The translations under genes were made by a program, and so were the position numbers. A DNA stretch of 64,000 bases from Microbacterium sp. T32 (lineage in GTDB: Bacteria; Actinomycetota; Actinomycetes; Actinomycetales; Microbacteriaceae): assembly GCF_001619615.1 (NCBI RefSeq), contig NZ_LQQP01000016.1, forward strand, positions 62,001-126,000, in the 5' to 3' direction. Shown one piece after another: positions 1 to 7,443 of this stretch (its first letter is position 1; every line of letters begins with the position of its first letter). The notes below the pieces were generated by a model. The model did no database searches. It saw only the letters and a list, made by a program, of their open reading frames with translations, and had not been told where the DNA came from.

Positions 1-801
1 GTCGAAGCCCGCCATCGCCCGCGCGAGATCGCCGCCCGACAGATGGCCGGTGAAGACGGCATCCGGGATCGCCTTCTCCAGGGCGGAGCGAGACGGGCCG
101 TCGCCGACGATCACGAGACGCGTGCCCGGGAGATCGGCGAGCGCGCGCAGGTCGTCGACCTGCTTCTCGGGCGCGAGTCGGCCGACGTACCCGACGATGC
201 GCTCGCCGTTCGGGGCGACGGCGGCGCGCCACGCCTCGTCGCGGTGTTCGGGCGCGAAGCGGATGGCATCCACTCCCCTGCCCCACCGGCGGATCCGGTC
301 GACGCCCAGTCCCTCGAGCTGCCGCGACGATGCGGAGGACGGCGCGAGGGTGAGCGTCGCGCGGCGGTGCAGCCGCGTGACGTGTCCGGCGACGAGCGCG
401 GTGGCCTGCGGCAGACCATACTTCTGCGCGTAGGCGATGACGTCGGTCTGGTACACCGCGACCGACGGGATCTTCAGCGCCTCGGCGGCGGCGAGTCCCT
501 GCCAGCCGAGCACGAACGGGGATGCCAGATGCACCACGTCGGGGCGGAACTCCCGCAGCAGCGCACCGAGGCGTGCCGCGCGCGCGAACACCACGCGGAC
601 CTCGGGGTACGACGGCAGCGGCACGGAGCGGAGGAGCTCCGCGCGGGCACCGTGCAGATCGGCGGTGACGTCTCCGGACTTCGGGGCGATCACGAGCGTC
701 TCGTGACCGGCCTCCGCCAGATGACGGAGGACGTGCAGAACGGAACCGGTGACCCCGTTCATGTGCGGGAGGAAGGATTCGGCCAGCAGCGCGACTCTCA
801 C
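1..801 (-). CDS. GT4-family glycosyltransferase, 3' end cut by window edge
   Basis: Read on the reverse strand, this open frame gives 267 residues and runs off the left edge, so the C-terminus is missing. It begins VRVALLAESFLPHMNGVT, the N-terminal Rossmann fold of GT-B family 4 transferases. Further on come GYVGRLAPEKQVD and VIVGDGPSRSALE, the start of the nucleotide-sugar-binding half. This layout is that of actinobacterial mannosyltransferases (MgtA/PimB type) that transfer mannose from GDP-mannose to membrane lipids at the cytoplasmic face. The donor and acceptor cannot be fixed from the sequence. The GTG at 799-801 is the start, and a CACCCT hexamer lies 6 nt upstream, fitting a leaderless transcript. 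The next gene is divergent. Confidence 0.85.
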   Translation of the reverse strand, partial: MRVALLAESFLPHMNGVTGSVLHVLRHLAEAGHETLVIAPKSGDVTADLHGARAELLRSVPLPSYPEVRVVFARAARLGALLREFRPDVVHLASPFVLGWQGLAAAEALKIPSVAVYQTDVIAYAQKYGLPQATALVAGHVTRLHRRATLTLAPSSASSRQLEGLGVDRIRRWGRGVDAIRFAPEHRDEAWRAAVAPNGERIVGYVGRLAPEKQVDDLRALADLPGTRLVIVGDGPSRSALEKAIPDAVFTGHLSGGDLARAMAGFD

Positions 802-931
802 GCATCCAGGGTGGGACCCCGCGACACGCCGCGCCGTCGATCACGGCCCGACGTTCGCGATGTTCACCGGATGCTCCGCGCCGGGTCACCGCGCGGTCGG
901 CATCCCGTCTCGATTCGCGACGGAGAGTGAC

Positions 932-1552
932 GTGGTGGACGGGATCGATGCGTGGCTCGGGCTGATCGCGGCGAGCCCGTGGGCGCTGCCGGCCATGGCC
1001 GCGCTCGTGTTCGCGGATGCGTTCCTGGTGGTCATCCCGGGTGAGGCGGCCGTCACGGCCTTCGGCGCGCTGGCCGTAGCGAACGGCACCCCTCCGCTCT
1101 TCGCCGTCATCCTCGTCGCGGGCGCGGCGGCCTTCTGCGGCGACCTGTGCTGCTACCTCGTCGGGCGCGCCGTCGGTGTCGAGCGTTGGCGGTGGATGCG
1201 GGGCCCGCGCGTGCGTGCGGCGCTGGAGTGGGCGCGCGCCCGCCTCGAACGCAACGCCGCGGTCGTGCTCTTCACGGCGCGGTTCGTGCCGTTCGCCCGG
1301 CTCGCGGTGAACCTCGCCGCGGGTGCGGCACGGGTGAATCCCGCCCGGTACCTCGGGGTGGCGGCGATCGCCGCGATGGCGTGGGCCGCGTACCAGGCGG
1401 TCATCGGCGCGATAGTGGCCGCCCTCGTCCCGGGCGGACCGGTGGTCGCGGTCATCGTGTCGATCGTGGTCGCCGTCGGGATCGGCGTCGGCATCGACCT
1501 CCTGCTCGCGCGGCGCGCACGGCGGCGGGCGGCTCCGGGCGTGTCGGCGTAG
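932..1552 (+). CDS. DedA/VTT-domain family membrane protein
   Basis: About 206 residues with several hydrophobic segments. The family features are an N-terminal helix followed by VIPGEAAVTAFGALA, then GDLCCYLVGRAVG, and FTARFVPFARLAVNLAAGAA, the conserved F-x-R-[FY]-x-P-x-x-R segment of DedA/VTT proteins. DedA proteins are cytoplasmic-membrane lipid scramblase or transporter-like proteins, some linked to undecaprenyl phosphate recycling; the substrate here is unknown. The open frame extends upstream to 749, but that part overlaps the divergent glycosyltransferase and lacks family character. I prefer the GTG at 932 (or 935) behind GGAGAG at 922-927. Confidence 0.8.
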   Translation: MVDGIDAWLGLIAASPWALPAMAALVFADAFLVVIPGEAAVTAFGALAVANGTPPLFAVILVAGAAAFCGDLCCYLVGRAVGVERWRWMRGPRVRAALEWARARLERNAAVVLFTARFVPFARLAVNLAAGAARVNPARYLGVAAIAAMAWAAYQAVIGAIVAALVPGGPVVAVIVSIVVAVGIGVGIDLLLARRARRRAAPGVSA

Positions 1553-1575
1553 GGACGCCGAGTCTCGCCGTCGAA

Positions 1576-1644
1576 GTTCGCAGAATCGCGCGATCTTCGC
1601 AGGATTTCGGCGCGACGCTGCGAAGAACCTCGGATCCTGCGAGC
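1576..1644. repeat. TCGCAG-family nested palindrome, copy 1
   Basis: Nested inverted repeat between two convergent genes. The word TCGCAG (1578-1583) is repeated after 13 nt (1597-1602). A 15-nt loop follows, then CTGCGA (1618-1623), 13 nt, and CTGCGA (1637-1642). The inner arms TCTTCGCAG/CTGCGAAGA are perfect and the outer arms imperfect. The copy at 48826-48902 has exactly the same spacings (13, 15, 13). It could act as a bidirectional transcription stop, but the loop is long and there is no T tract. Confidence 0.7.
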
Positions 1645-1654
1645 AGGGGCGGCC

Positions 1655-2416
1655 TCAGCCGAGCGCGAGCGTGTGCTCCGCGGCATCCACGAGTTCGTCG
1701 CCGTACGCCGGGCCGTGTCCCGCCGCGTGCACCGCGAGCGGATGCAGCTGGTGCACGGGCACCCGCTCGCGCCAGCCCGGACGGAGCGGACGCCGCGCGT
1801 CGTACGCCGCGAGGATGCGGTCGAGGAACGGACAGCCGAAGAGCGCGAGCATCGCGAGGTCGGTCTCGCGGTGGCCGCCGTGCGCCGCGGGGTCGATGAG
1901 CACGACGCCCTCGGCCGACCACAGCACGTTTCCCGCCCACAGGTCGCCGTGCAGGCGCGCGGGGGCGTCCGCGTCGTCGAAGGCCCCGGCGGCGATCAGC
2001 GCGCACGCCCGCCGGACGACCTCGGACCCGGATGCCGTGAGGTTCCCGGCCGCGACGGCGGGAGCGAGGAACGGCTCGACGCGCTGTGCCGCGTAGAACG
2101 CGCCCCACGTCGGCGCGGGCCGCGCCGACTGCGTGCGGCGACCGATGAAGATGTCGCCCGTCCATCCCGGCGGCGGTGCGCCGAAGGCGGGGGCGCCGGC
2201 GTCATGGGTCGCGGCGAGCGCGGCACCGAACTCCTCGGCGGCGGCCTGGGTGGGGCGCACGGTCTCCACGCGTTCGAGGACGATGCGCGTCGGCCCGCTC
2301 TCGAGCACCTCGACCGTTCGGGCGCCGCCCGCGGCGGCGAGCCACGCGAGTCCCGCGGCCTCCGCCGCGAAGAATCCCGCGGGGGCGTCGTCCCGGGTCT
2401 TCACCAGCCGTTCCAT
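1655..2416 (-). CDS. Fructosamine kinase / ketosamine-3-kinase family protein
   Basis: 253 residues with the aminoglycoside-phosphotransferase-like kinase fold. Visible motifs are ARLHGDLWAGNVLW (catalytic loop, HGD-x4-N) and VLIDPAAHGGHRETDLAML (metal-binding DPA followed by the GHRE-D segment typical of fructosamine kinases). The family phosphorylates sugars bound to lysine residues (fructosamines, ribulosamines) in the cytosol, allowing protein deglycation; the substrate here is inferred. The start is taken as ATG at 2414-2416 (MERLVKTRDD). The open frame continues upstream to 2497 but would overlap the leader of the divergent nuclease gene. Confidence 0.85.
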   Translation of the reverse strand: MERLVKTRDDAPAGFFAAEAAGLAWLAAAGGARTVEVLESGPTRIVLERVETVRPTQAAAEEFGAALAATHDAGAPAFGAPPPGWTGDIFIGRRTQSARPAPTWGAFYAAQRVEPFLAPAVAAGNLTASGSEVVRRACALIAAGAFDDADAPARLHGDLWAGNVLWSAEGVVLIDPAAHGGHRETDLAMLALFGCPFLDRILAAYDARRPLRPGWRERVPVHQLHPLAVHAAGHGPAYGDELVDAAEHTLALG

Positions 2417-2462
2417 CGTCCCAGTCTGTCGCGATGTCGGAGGGCCCGGGCACGATGGAGCG

Positions 2463-3245
2463 ATGAGCGACGGCTTCGACCCCGAGTTCCTCGGCATCCC
2501 CCTGCCCCTTCCCTCCCCCGCCGTCGAGACGGTACGGCTCGACTACCCCCGGTTCTCCGTGCTGCTCGACCCCGCGCGGCGCTTCGCCGCGGTCACGGGC
2601 GTCGTGATCGACGGGTCCACCGTGCAGGACCTCCCGCGCACCGGCGAGTGGCACCTCGACCCGCGGGTACCCGTCGACGCGCAGGCGGGCCCGGCGGTGT
2701 ACGCCGACAACGACCTCGACCGCGGGCATCTCGTGCGCCGTCGCGACCCTGGCTGGGGCACGGTGGCGGAGGCTCGGGATGCCACGGCCGCGACGTTCGT
2801 CTACACGAACGCGGCCCCGCAGGCGGCGGGCTTCAACCAGTCGAAGGAGCTGTGGCTCGGGCTGGAGGACCACGTCCTCGCGTACGCCGAGAGCACCGAC
2901 CAGCGGCTCGCGGTGTTCACCGCGCCGGTGCTGGGTGCGGACGACCCTCCCTACCGCGGCATCCGGGTACCGCTGCGGTTCTGGAAGATCGCGGCCTGGC
3001 GGTCGGACGCCGGCCTGTCGGCCGCCGGATTCGTGCTCGACCAGAGCGCGCTCGTCGACACACGGCGAGGGCTGCGCGTGCCGCCGCTCGGCGCGTTCCG
3101 GACGTTCCAGGTGCCGATCCGCGACATCGCGGCCGAGGCGCGCGTGGACGTCGGGCAGCTCGTCGGCGCGGACGTCCTCGCCCGACCGGGAGTACGGCCG
3201 ACCGGCGTGCGCGAGCTGCGCGACGCGGGCGACATCGTGCTCTGA
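2463..3245 (+). CDS. DNA/RNA non-specific endonuclease (NUC1 family)
   Basis: 260 residues. The family's catalytic DRGH motif is present as NDLDRGHLVRR, with the histidine acting as general base. It is followed by FVYTNAAPQAAGFNQSKE, which carries the metal-binding asparagine of beta-beta-alpha-metal nucleases such as NucA/EndoG. The family cleaves single- and double-stranded DNA and RNA with Mg2+. Most bacterial members are secreted. Here the start ATG 2463 leads directly into MSDGFDPEFLG with no signal peptide or membrane helix, so a cytoplasmic location or another export route is implied. No immunity gene is recognisable nearby. Confidence 0.85.
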   Translation: MSDGFDPEFLGIPLPLPSPAVETVRLDYPRFSVLLDPARRFAAVTGVVIDGSTVQDLPRTGEWHLDPRVPVDAQAGPAVYADNDLDRGHLVRRRDPGWGTVAEARDATAATFVYTNAAPQAAGFNQSKELWLGLEDHVLAYAESTDQRLAVFTAPVLGADDPPYRGIRVPLRFWKIAAWRSDAGLSAAGFVLDQSALVDTRRGLRVPPLGAFRTFQVPIRDIAAEARVDVGQLVGADVLARPGVRPTGVRELRDAGDIVL

Positions 3246-3287
3246 GCGGGCGCCGCGGGTCCGACGTCGCGGCCGAACCGCCGCGGT

Positions 3288-3890
3288 TCAGCGCACCCGC
3301 ACCGCGTGCAGCAGCGTGTCGATCGCGGGATGGGCGTGTCCGCCGCGCAGTTCGGCGTCGGCCGCGCCCCGGGTCAGACGCTCGCAGCGCTCGATGCGGA
3401 ACCGATCGTCGAGCGCACCGCGCAACAACGCGGGCGTGTAAAGGATCGCGGGGTCGGACGGCCCGTGCCCGCCGGCCGCGATGTTCTCGACGTCGTGCCC
3501 GACGACGACGAGCGTCCCGCCGACCCCCACCCACTCGGCGATGCGGGCGATCGCCGCGGCGTTGTCGCTCAGGTGCAGGTAGCACGACACCACGAGATCG
3601 ACGGATGCCACCGGCTCCCACGTGTGGACATCGGCGCGGACCCACGACACGGCGTCCCCGCCGGGTCGGTCCGCCGCGATCGCGAGGGCCTCGGCCGAGA
3701 AGTCGACGCCCGTGACGCCCCAGCCACGCGCGGCCAGCAAGAGCGCCGTCCGCCCGTCGCCCGTGGCCACGTCAATGGCCGTGCCCGGCGTCAACGGCCC
3801 GGCGATCTCCCGCACAACGGCGGGCGGCTCGCTCGCCCACACCCCTCCGGCCGACGCTCGATAGCGCTCGTCCCACTGCGCGGCATCCAT
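3288..3890 (-). CDS. Class I SAM-dependent methyltransferase (TehB-like)
   Basis: 200 residues. The SAM-binding motif I is AIDVATGDGRTALLLAARG, with motif II VTGVDFSAEAL and an acidic post-motif region (WVRADVHTW). The layout is like TehB and related small-molecule thiol/chalcogenide methyltransferases. The substrate is unknown and no tellurite gene is adjacent. The start ATG (3888-3890) lies 6 nt after TAGGGT (3897-3902 on the reverse strand), the leaderless arrangement seen throughout this window. It converges with the nuclease gene and is separated from the FMN reductase gene behind it by a large nested palindrome. Confidence 0.8.
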   Translation of the reverse strand: MDAAQWDERYRASAGGVWASEPPAVVREIAGPLTPGTAIDVATGDGRTALLLAARGWGVTGVDFSAEALAIAADRPGGDAVSWVRADVHTWEPVASVDLVVSCYLHLSDNAAAIARIAEWVGVGGTLVVVGHDVENIAAGGHGPSDPAILYTPALLRGALDDRFRIERCERLTRGAADAELRGGHAHPAIDTLLHAVRVR

Positions 3891-3917
3891 GCCCTCACCC
3901 TAGGGCCGGCGCGGAAC

Positions 3918-4043
3918 CTGGGTGATCCGCGCGACGTCCCCTTCGGCGGCACAACCTCAGCGATCTGCACGACCTCAGCCCGAATCCGCGCGAACGGACT
4001 GAGGTTGCGCGGATCGCGGAGGGTGCGCGAATCACTGACCCAG
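3918..4043. repeat. CCTCAG-family nested palindrome
   Basis: Between two genes of the same direction. The core is CCTCAG (3955-3960), 12 nt, CCTCAG (3973-3978), a 20-nt loop, CTGAGG (3999-4004), 12 nt, then CGGAGG (4017-4022). The two 12-nt spacers are complementary at 9 of 12 positions. A further outer layer pairs CTGGGT (3918-3923) with ACCCAG (4038-4043). The arrangement of word, spacer, word, loop and mirror image matches the AAACGC and TCGCAG families although the sequence is unrelated. Confidence 0.6.
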
Positions 4044-4059
4044 CGCGCGCCGCGCAGCA

Positions 4060-4095
4060 CGAAGCCCCGCCCTCCCGGAGGAGAGCGGGGCTTCG
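4060..4095 (-). terminator. Hairpin terminator of the FMN reductase/LLM operon
   Basis: Perfect 11-bp arms CGAAGCCCCGC / GCGGGGCTTCG with a 14-nt loop. It starts 7 bp past the stop codon of the reverse-strand operon. There is no obvious T tract, which is common in high-GC actinobacteria. Confidence 0.7.
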
Positions 4096-4101
4096 AACGG
4101 G

Positions 4102-4746
4102 TCACTCCCCGGCGAGACCGCCGAGCAGGTGACCGAAGGACTTGCCGGCGCCGAGGTACGACGCGGGGTCGTACGGGTCGGCATCCTGCACGGGCTCGCG
4201 CGCGGCGATCGCGTCGGCGAACTCCCGAGCGGCGCGGTCGACGCGGGCGCCGAGCGGCGCGACCTCGTCGGCGTTGGATCCCCAGTCACTGGATGCCGCG
4301 AACACGCCGGTCGGAACCGGATTCGCGTGCAGGTAGGTGAAGAGCGGGCGGATGGCGTAGTCGATCGCGAGCGAGTGGCGGGCGGTGCCCGCGTTCGCTC
4401 CCAGCAGGACCGGCGTGCCGCTCAGCGCCTGCGGGTCGAGCACGTCGATGAACGACTTGAACAGGCCGGAGTAGCTCGTGGAGAAGATCGGCGTCACGAC
4501 GATCAGGCCGTCGGCTGAGACCACGGAGTTGATCATCTGCTCGAGTGCCGGCGGGGCGAAGCCCGTCAGCAGGTTGTCGGTCAGATCGTGCGCGAAGTCC
4601 CGCAGCTCGAACACGTCGCTCGTGGCGTCGATCCCGCGCGCGCGGAGCTCGGTGAGCGCCGCGTGCGCGAGCCGGTCGCCCAGCATGCGCGTCGAGGAGG
4701 GGGTCGAGAGTCCCGCGGTCACGACCGCGATACGACGGGCAGTCAT
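4102..4746 (-). CDS. NAD(P)H-dependent FMN reductase (CE1759 type)
   Basis: 214 residues, flavodoxin-like NADPH-dependent FMN reductase fold. It starts MTARRIAVVTAGLSTPSSTRMLGDRLA, where the S-x-P-S-S-T loop binds FMN phosphate, and continues VVTPIFSTSYSGLFKSFID, the conserved active-site loop. It probably supplies reduced FMN to the flavin-dependent monooxygenase encoded one base upstream (4748-5980). This LLM-plus-reductase pair is a known actinobacterial unit (the CE1758/CE1759 families). The start is ATG 4744-4746. The pair forms one transcript ending at the 4060-4095 hairpin. The oxidised substrate is unknown. Confidence 0.85.
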   Translation of the reverse strand: MTARRIAVVTAGLSTPSSTRMLGDRLAHAALTELRARGIDATSDVFELRDFAHDLTDNLLTGFAPPALEQMINSVVSADGLIVVTPIFSTSYSGLFKSFIDVLDPQALSGTPVLLGANAGTARHSLAIDYAIRPLFTYLHANPVPTGVFAASSDWGSNADEVAPLGARVDRAAREFADAIAAREPVQDADPYDPASYLGAGKSFGHLLGGLAGE

Positions 4747-4747
4747 G

Positions 4748-5980
4748 TCAGGCCCCCACTCGCGTCGCGGCGGCACCGAAGGAACTGCCGGCCTTGGCCG
4801 GGGCGTCCTGGTACGGGCTGCCCGCGGTCAGGTTGTCACCGCGGTTGGCACCGGGAACGGCCTGGCGCGGAGCGGCGCCGGCGTAGATCTTCTCGACGAG
4901 GTTCGCGTGCGTCGGAGCGTCGGGCACCTCGGCCGGACGGTTCTTCTGCAGCTCCTTGCGGAGCACGGGCACGACCTCGCCACCGAGGATGTCGAGCTGC
5001 TCGAGCACCGTCTTGGTCGGGAGTCCGGCGTGGTCGATGAGGAACAGCTGCCGCTGGTAGTCACCGAACGTGTCGCGCATCGCGGCGTACCGGTCGATGA
5101 TCTGCTGCGGCGAGCCGACCGTCAGCGGGGTCATCTCGCTGAAGTCCTCGAGGCTCGGGCCGTGGCCGTAGACGGGCGCGTTGTCGAAGTACGGGCGGAA
5201 CTCCTTGACGGCGTCCTGCGAGTTGGACCGCATGAACACCTGGCCGCCGAGGCCGACGATCGCCTGCTGCGGGGTGCCGTGACCGTAGTGCGCGAAGCGC
5301 TCGCGGTACAGCATGATCAGGCGCTGGTAGTGCTCCTTGGGCCAGAAGATGTTGTTCGCGAAGAAGCCGTTGCCGTAGAAGGCGGCCTGCTCGGCGATCT
5401 CGGGCGTGCGGATCGAGCCGTGCCAGACGAACGGCGGAACGCCGTCCAGCGGACGCGGGGTCGAGGTGAAGCCCTGCAGCGGGGTGCGGAACTTGCCCTC
5501 CCAGTCGACGACGTCCTCACGCCACAGCTTGTGGAGCAGGTCGTAGTTCTCGATGGTCAGCGGCAGACCCTGACGGATGTCCTTGCCGAACCAGGGGTAG
5601 ACCGGGCCGGTGTTTCCGCGGCCGAGCATGAGGTCGGCACGACCGCCCGACACGTGCTGCAGCATCGCGAAGTCTTCGGCGATCTTCACCGGGTCGTTCG
5701 TGGTGATGAGGGTCGTGGAGGTCGTGAGGATCAGGCGCTCGGTCTGGGCCGCGATGTACGCGAGCGTGGTGGTCGGCGACGACGACCAGAACGGCGGGTT
5801 GTGGTGCTCGCCGAGCGCGAAGACGTCCAGCCCCACCTCTTCGGTGTGCTTCGCGATGGTGAGCGTGTCCTTGATGCGCTGGGCTTCGCTCGGGGTCTTG
5901 CCGGTGGTCGGGTCCTGCGTGATGTCGCTCACCGTCATGACACCGAACTGCATCCCGGGCCAGTTGTTCGTCTCGTTCAC
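4748..5980 (-). CDS. LLM-class flavin-dependent oxidoreductase (CE1758 family)
   Basis: 410 residues, bacterial-luciferase-like TIM barrel. Family landmarks are MQFGVMTVSDI, DVFALGEHHNPPFWSSSP (active-site histidines), ADLMLGRGNTGPVYPWFG and PPFVWHGSIRTPEIAEQAA. It uses reduced FMN and oxygen in the cytosol. The adjacent FMN reductase is its expected partner. Although an ATG exists at 6016, the start chosen is GTG 5978-5980 because a near-perfect Shine-Dalgarno (AGGAGGGG on the reverse strand, about 5985-5992) precedes it and the extra N-terminal residues are not family-like. An AT-rich palindrome at 5996-6015 overlaps the likely promoter and may be a MarR-type operator. Confidence 0.88.
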   Translation of the reverse strand: MNETNNWPGMQFGVMTVSDITQDPTTGKTPSEAQRIKDTLTIAKHTEEVGLDVFALGEHHNPPFWSSSPTTTLAYIAAQTERLILTTSTTLITTNDPVKIAEDFAMLQHVSGGRADLMLGRGNTGPVYPWFGKDIRQGLPLTIENYDLLHKLWREDVVDWEGKFRTPLQGFTSTPRPLDGVPPFVWHGSIRTPEIAEQAAFYGNGFFANNIFWPKEHYQRLIMLYRERFAHYGHGTPQQAIVGLGGQVFMRSNSQDAVKEFRPYFDNAPVYGHGPSLEDFSEMTPLTVGSPQQIIDRYAAMRDTFGDYQRQLFLIDHAGLPTKTVLEQLDILGGEVVPVLRKELQKNRPAEVPDAPTHANLVEKIYAGAAPRQAVPGANRGDNLTAGSPYQDAPAKAGSSFGAAATRVGA

Positions 5981-5995
5981 GATGCCCCTCCTGTT

Positions 5996-6015
5996 TGTAT
6001 GCATCTGAATATACA
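5996..6015. promoter_or_regulatory. Candidate MarR-type operator upstream of LLM gene
   Basis: TGTATGCATCTGAATATACA is a 20-bp imperfect palindrome with TGTAT/ATACA ends. It is notably AT-rich for this genome and sits 16-35 nt before the LLM start. Size, symmetry and place suit a MarR/OhrR-type repressor site. No regulator gene is adjacent, so this is an inference. Confidence 0.35.
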
Positions 6016-6073
6016 TCGTGAAACGCAGAACCGCGAGATCTATTCCCGGGGCCCGGACCCGGCATCCCTGCGT

Positions 6074-6132
6074 AAACGCTCCCGCTCAGCAGAAACGCCC
6101 GGACGCGGCGTTTCCGCCGAGCCCGAGCGTTT
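6074..6132. repeat. AAACGC-family 59-bp palindrome, copy 1
   Basis: AAACGC (6074-6079), 12-nt spacer, GAAACGC (6092-6098), 9-nt loop, GCGTTTC (6108-6114), 12-nt spacer, GCGTTT (6127-6132). The spacers TCCCGCTCAGCA and CGCCGAGCCCGA are complementary at 8 of 12 positions, and pairing extends a few bases outward. It lies between two genes on the same strand (efeB and LLM). Two more copies of identical length lie at 10909-10967 and 34865-34923. Confidence 0.8.
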
Positions 6133-6153
6133 ATGCGAGAAGGAGCCCAGGCC

Positions 6154-7443
6154 TCAGGCGCCGAGCAACCCCGCACCGATCGACGCGCCGGCCTGCGGTG
6201 CGGGCGGCACGGCCCACAGGCCCGAGCCGACGTGCTTGAGGTACTCCCCCATCGCGTCATTCGCCAGGGACTTCTGCAGCGTGACGAAGCGGTCGGGGCT
6301 CCGCTGGAACGACAGGAAGAACAGACCTGCGTTCAGCCGCCCGAGGTCGGTGGTGCCGTCGACGAAGTTGTAACCCCGACGGAGGATCCGGATGCCGTTG
6401 TTCATGTCGGGATGCGCCAGGCGCACATGGCTGCGCGCGTCGATGCGGGGTTTGCCCGTGGCATCCGTCGCGGTGAAATCGGGCGCCGCGAACTCGTCGC
6501 CGCCGGAGAGCGGAGCGCCCTGCGCCTTGTCCCGCCCGACGACCCGGTCCTGTTCGGCGAGTCGCGTCCGGTCCCACGTCTCGATGAGCATCGCGATACG
6601 CCGCGCGACGAGGTACGACCCGCCCGCGAGCCACGCCGGACCCTCGGATGCCGGGACCCAGACGTTCTCGTCGAGGGCGGCGGCGTCGTCCGCGAGGATG
6701 TTCGCCGTGCCGTCCTTGAACCCGAACAGATTCCGCGGGGTCGACTGATCGGCCGTGGTCTTCGACGTGCGGCCGAACCCGAGCTGCGACCACCGGATGC
6801 TCGCGCGCCCGAAGGCGATGCGGCTGAGGTTGCGGATCGCATGGACCGCGACCTGCGGGTCGTCGGCGCACGCCTGGATGCAGAGGTCTCCGTCCGATCG
6901 CTCGGGGTCGAGGTCGTCGCCGAGGAACGCGGGCAGCCGCTCGAGCCCGGCGGGGCGCTGCGCCGCGAGACCGAAGCGGTCATCGAACAGCGACGGACCG
7001 AACCCGAACGTGATCGTGAGGTTGCTCGCCGGGAGACCCAGCGCCTCGCCCGTGTCGTCCGGCGGAGCCTCGGGCGAGCCCCCGACCGCACCGGTCGCGC
7101 TCACCTCGAGGCCCTGCATCATGCGCGTCGCCGCGTACGTCCAGTCCGACAGCAGCGACGCGAGATCCTCCCGCGTGGTCCGCGCCATCATGTCGTACGC
7201 CGCGAAGTGCAGGTGCTCCTGCACCGGCGTCGTGATGCCCGGCTGATGGATGCCGGATGCCGAGGCCACGGCATCCATCGCCTGTCGCGCCTGCGTCTGA
7301 CCGTAGGCGGCGCCACCGACCAGGCCCGCGCCGGCACCCACGACGAGGCTCGTGGCACTCGCGCCGAGCGCGAGGCCGATCAGGTCGCGCCGGGACACCC
7401 CGCCATCGACATCCTTCTCCGGCTGTTCTTCCGTCACGGTCAC
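6154..7443 (-). CDS. efeB: Deferrochelatase/DyP-type peroxidase EfeB, Tat-exported
   Basis: 429 residues. The N-terminus carries a twin-arginine signal (SRRDLIGLALGAS, Arg 18-19) followed by a hydrophobic stretch, so the protein folds with haem in the cytosol and is exported by Tat. The DyP-peroxidase landmark GFKDGTANI (GxxDG, catalytic Asp) is present, as are RSHVRLAHPDMNN and the C-terminal LFFLSFQRSP segment with haem-proximal features. It is the third member of the EfeUOB ferrous/ferric iron uptake system. The start GTG at 7441-7443 overlaps the efeO stop (GTGA), which implies translational coupling. The frame is open upstream to 8019 but only as a shadow of efeO. Confidence 0.93.
   Translation of the reverse strand: MTVTEEQPEKDVDGGVSRRDLIGLALGASATSLVVGAGAGLVGGAAYGQTQARQAMDAVASASGIHQPGITTPVQEHLHFAAYDMMARTTREDLASLLSDWTYAATRMMQGLEVSATGAVGGSPEAPPDDTGEALGLPASNLTITFGFGPSLFDDRFGLAAQRPAGLERLPAFLGDDLDPERSDGDLCIQACADDPQVAVHAIRNLSRIAFGRASIRWSQLGFGRTSKTTADQSTPRNLFGFKDGTANILADDAAALDENVWVPASEGPAWLAGGSYLVARRIAMLIETWDRTRLAEQDRVVGRDKAQGAPLSGGDEFAAPDFTATDATGKPRIDARSHVRLAHPDMNNGIRILRRGYNFVDGTTDLGRLNAGLFFLSFQRSPDRFVTLQKSLANDAMGEYLKHVGSGLWAVPPAPQAGASIGAGLLGA

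Noticed and set aside
749..931. Upstream extension of the DedA-type gene to the ATG at 749
   Set aside because: It would overlap the divergent glycosyltransferase start and adds a non-hydrophobic, non-conserved N-terminus; GTG 932/935 has a ribosome site.
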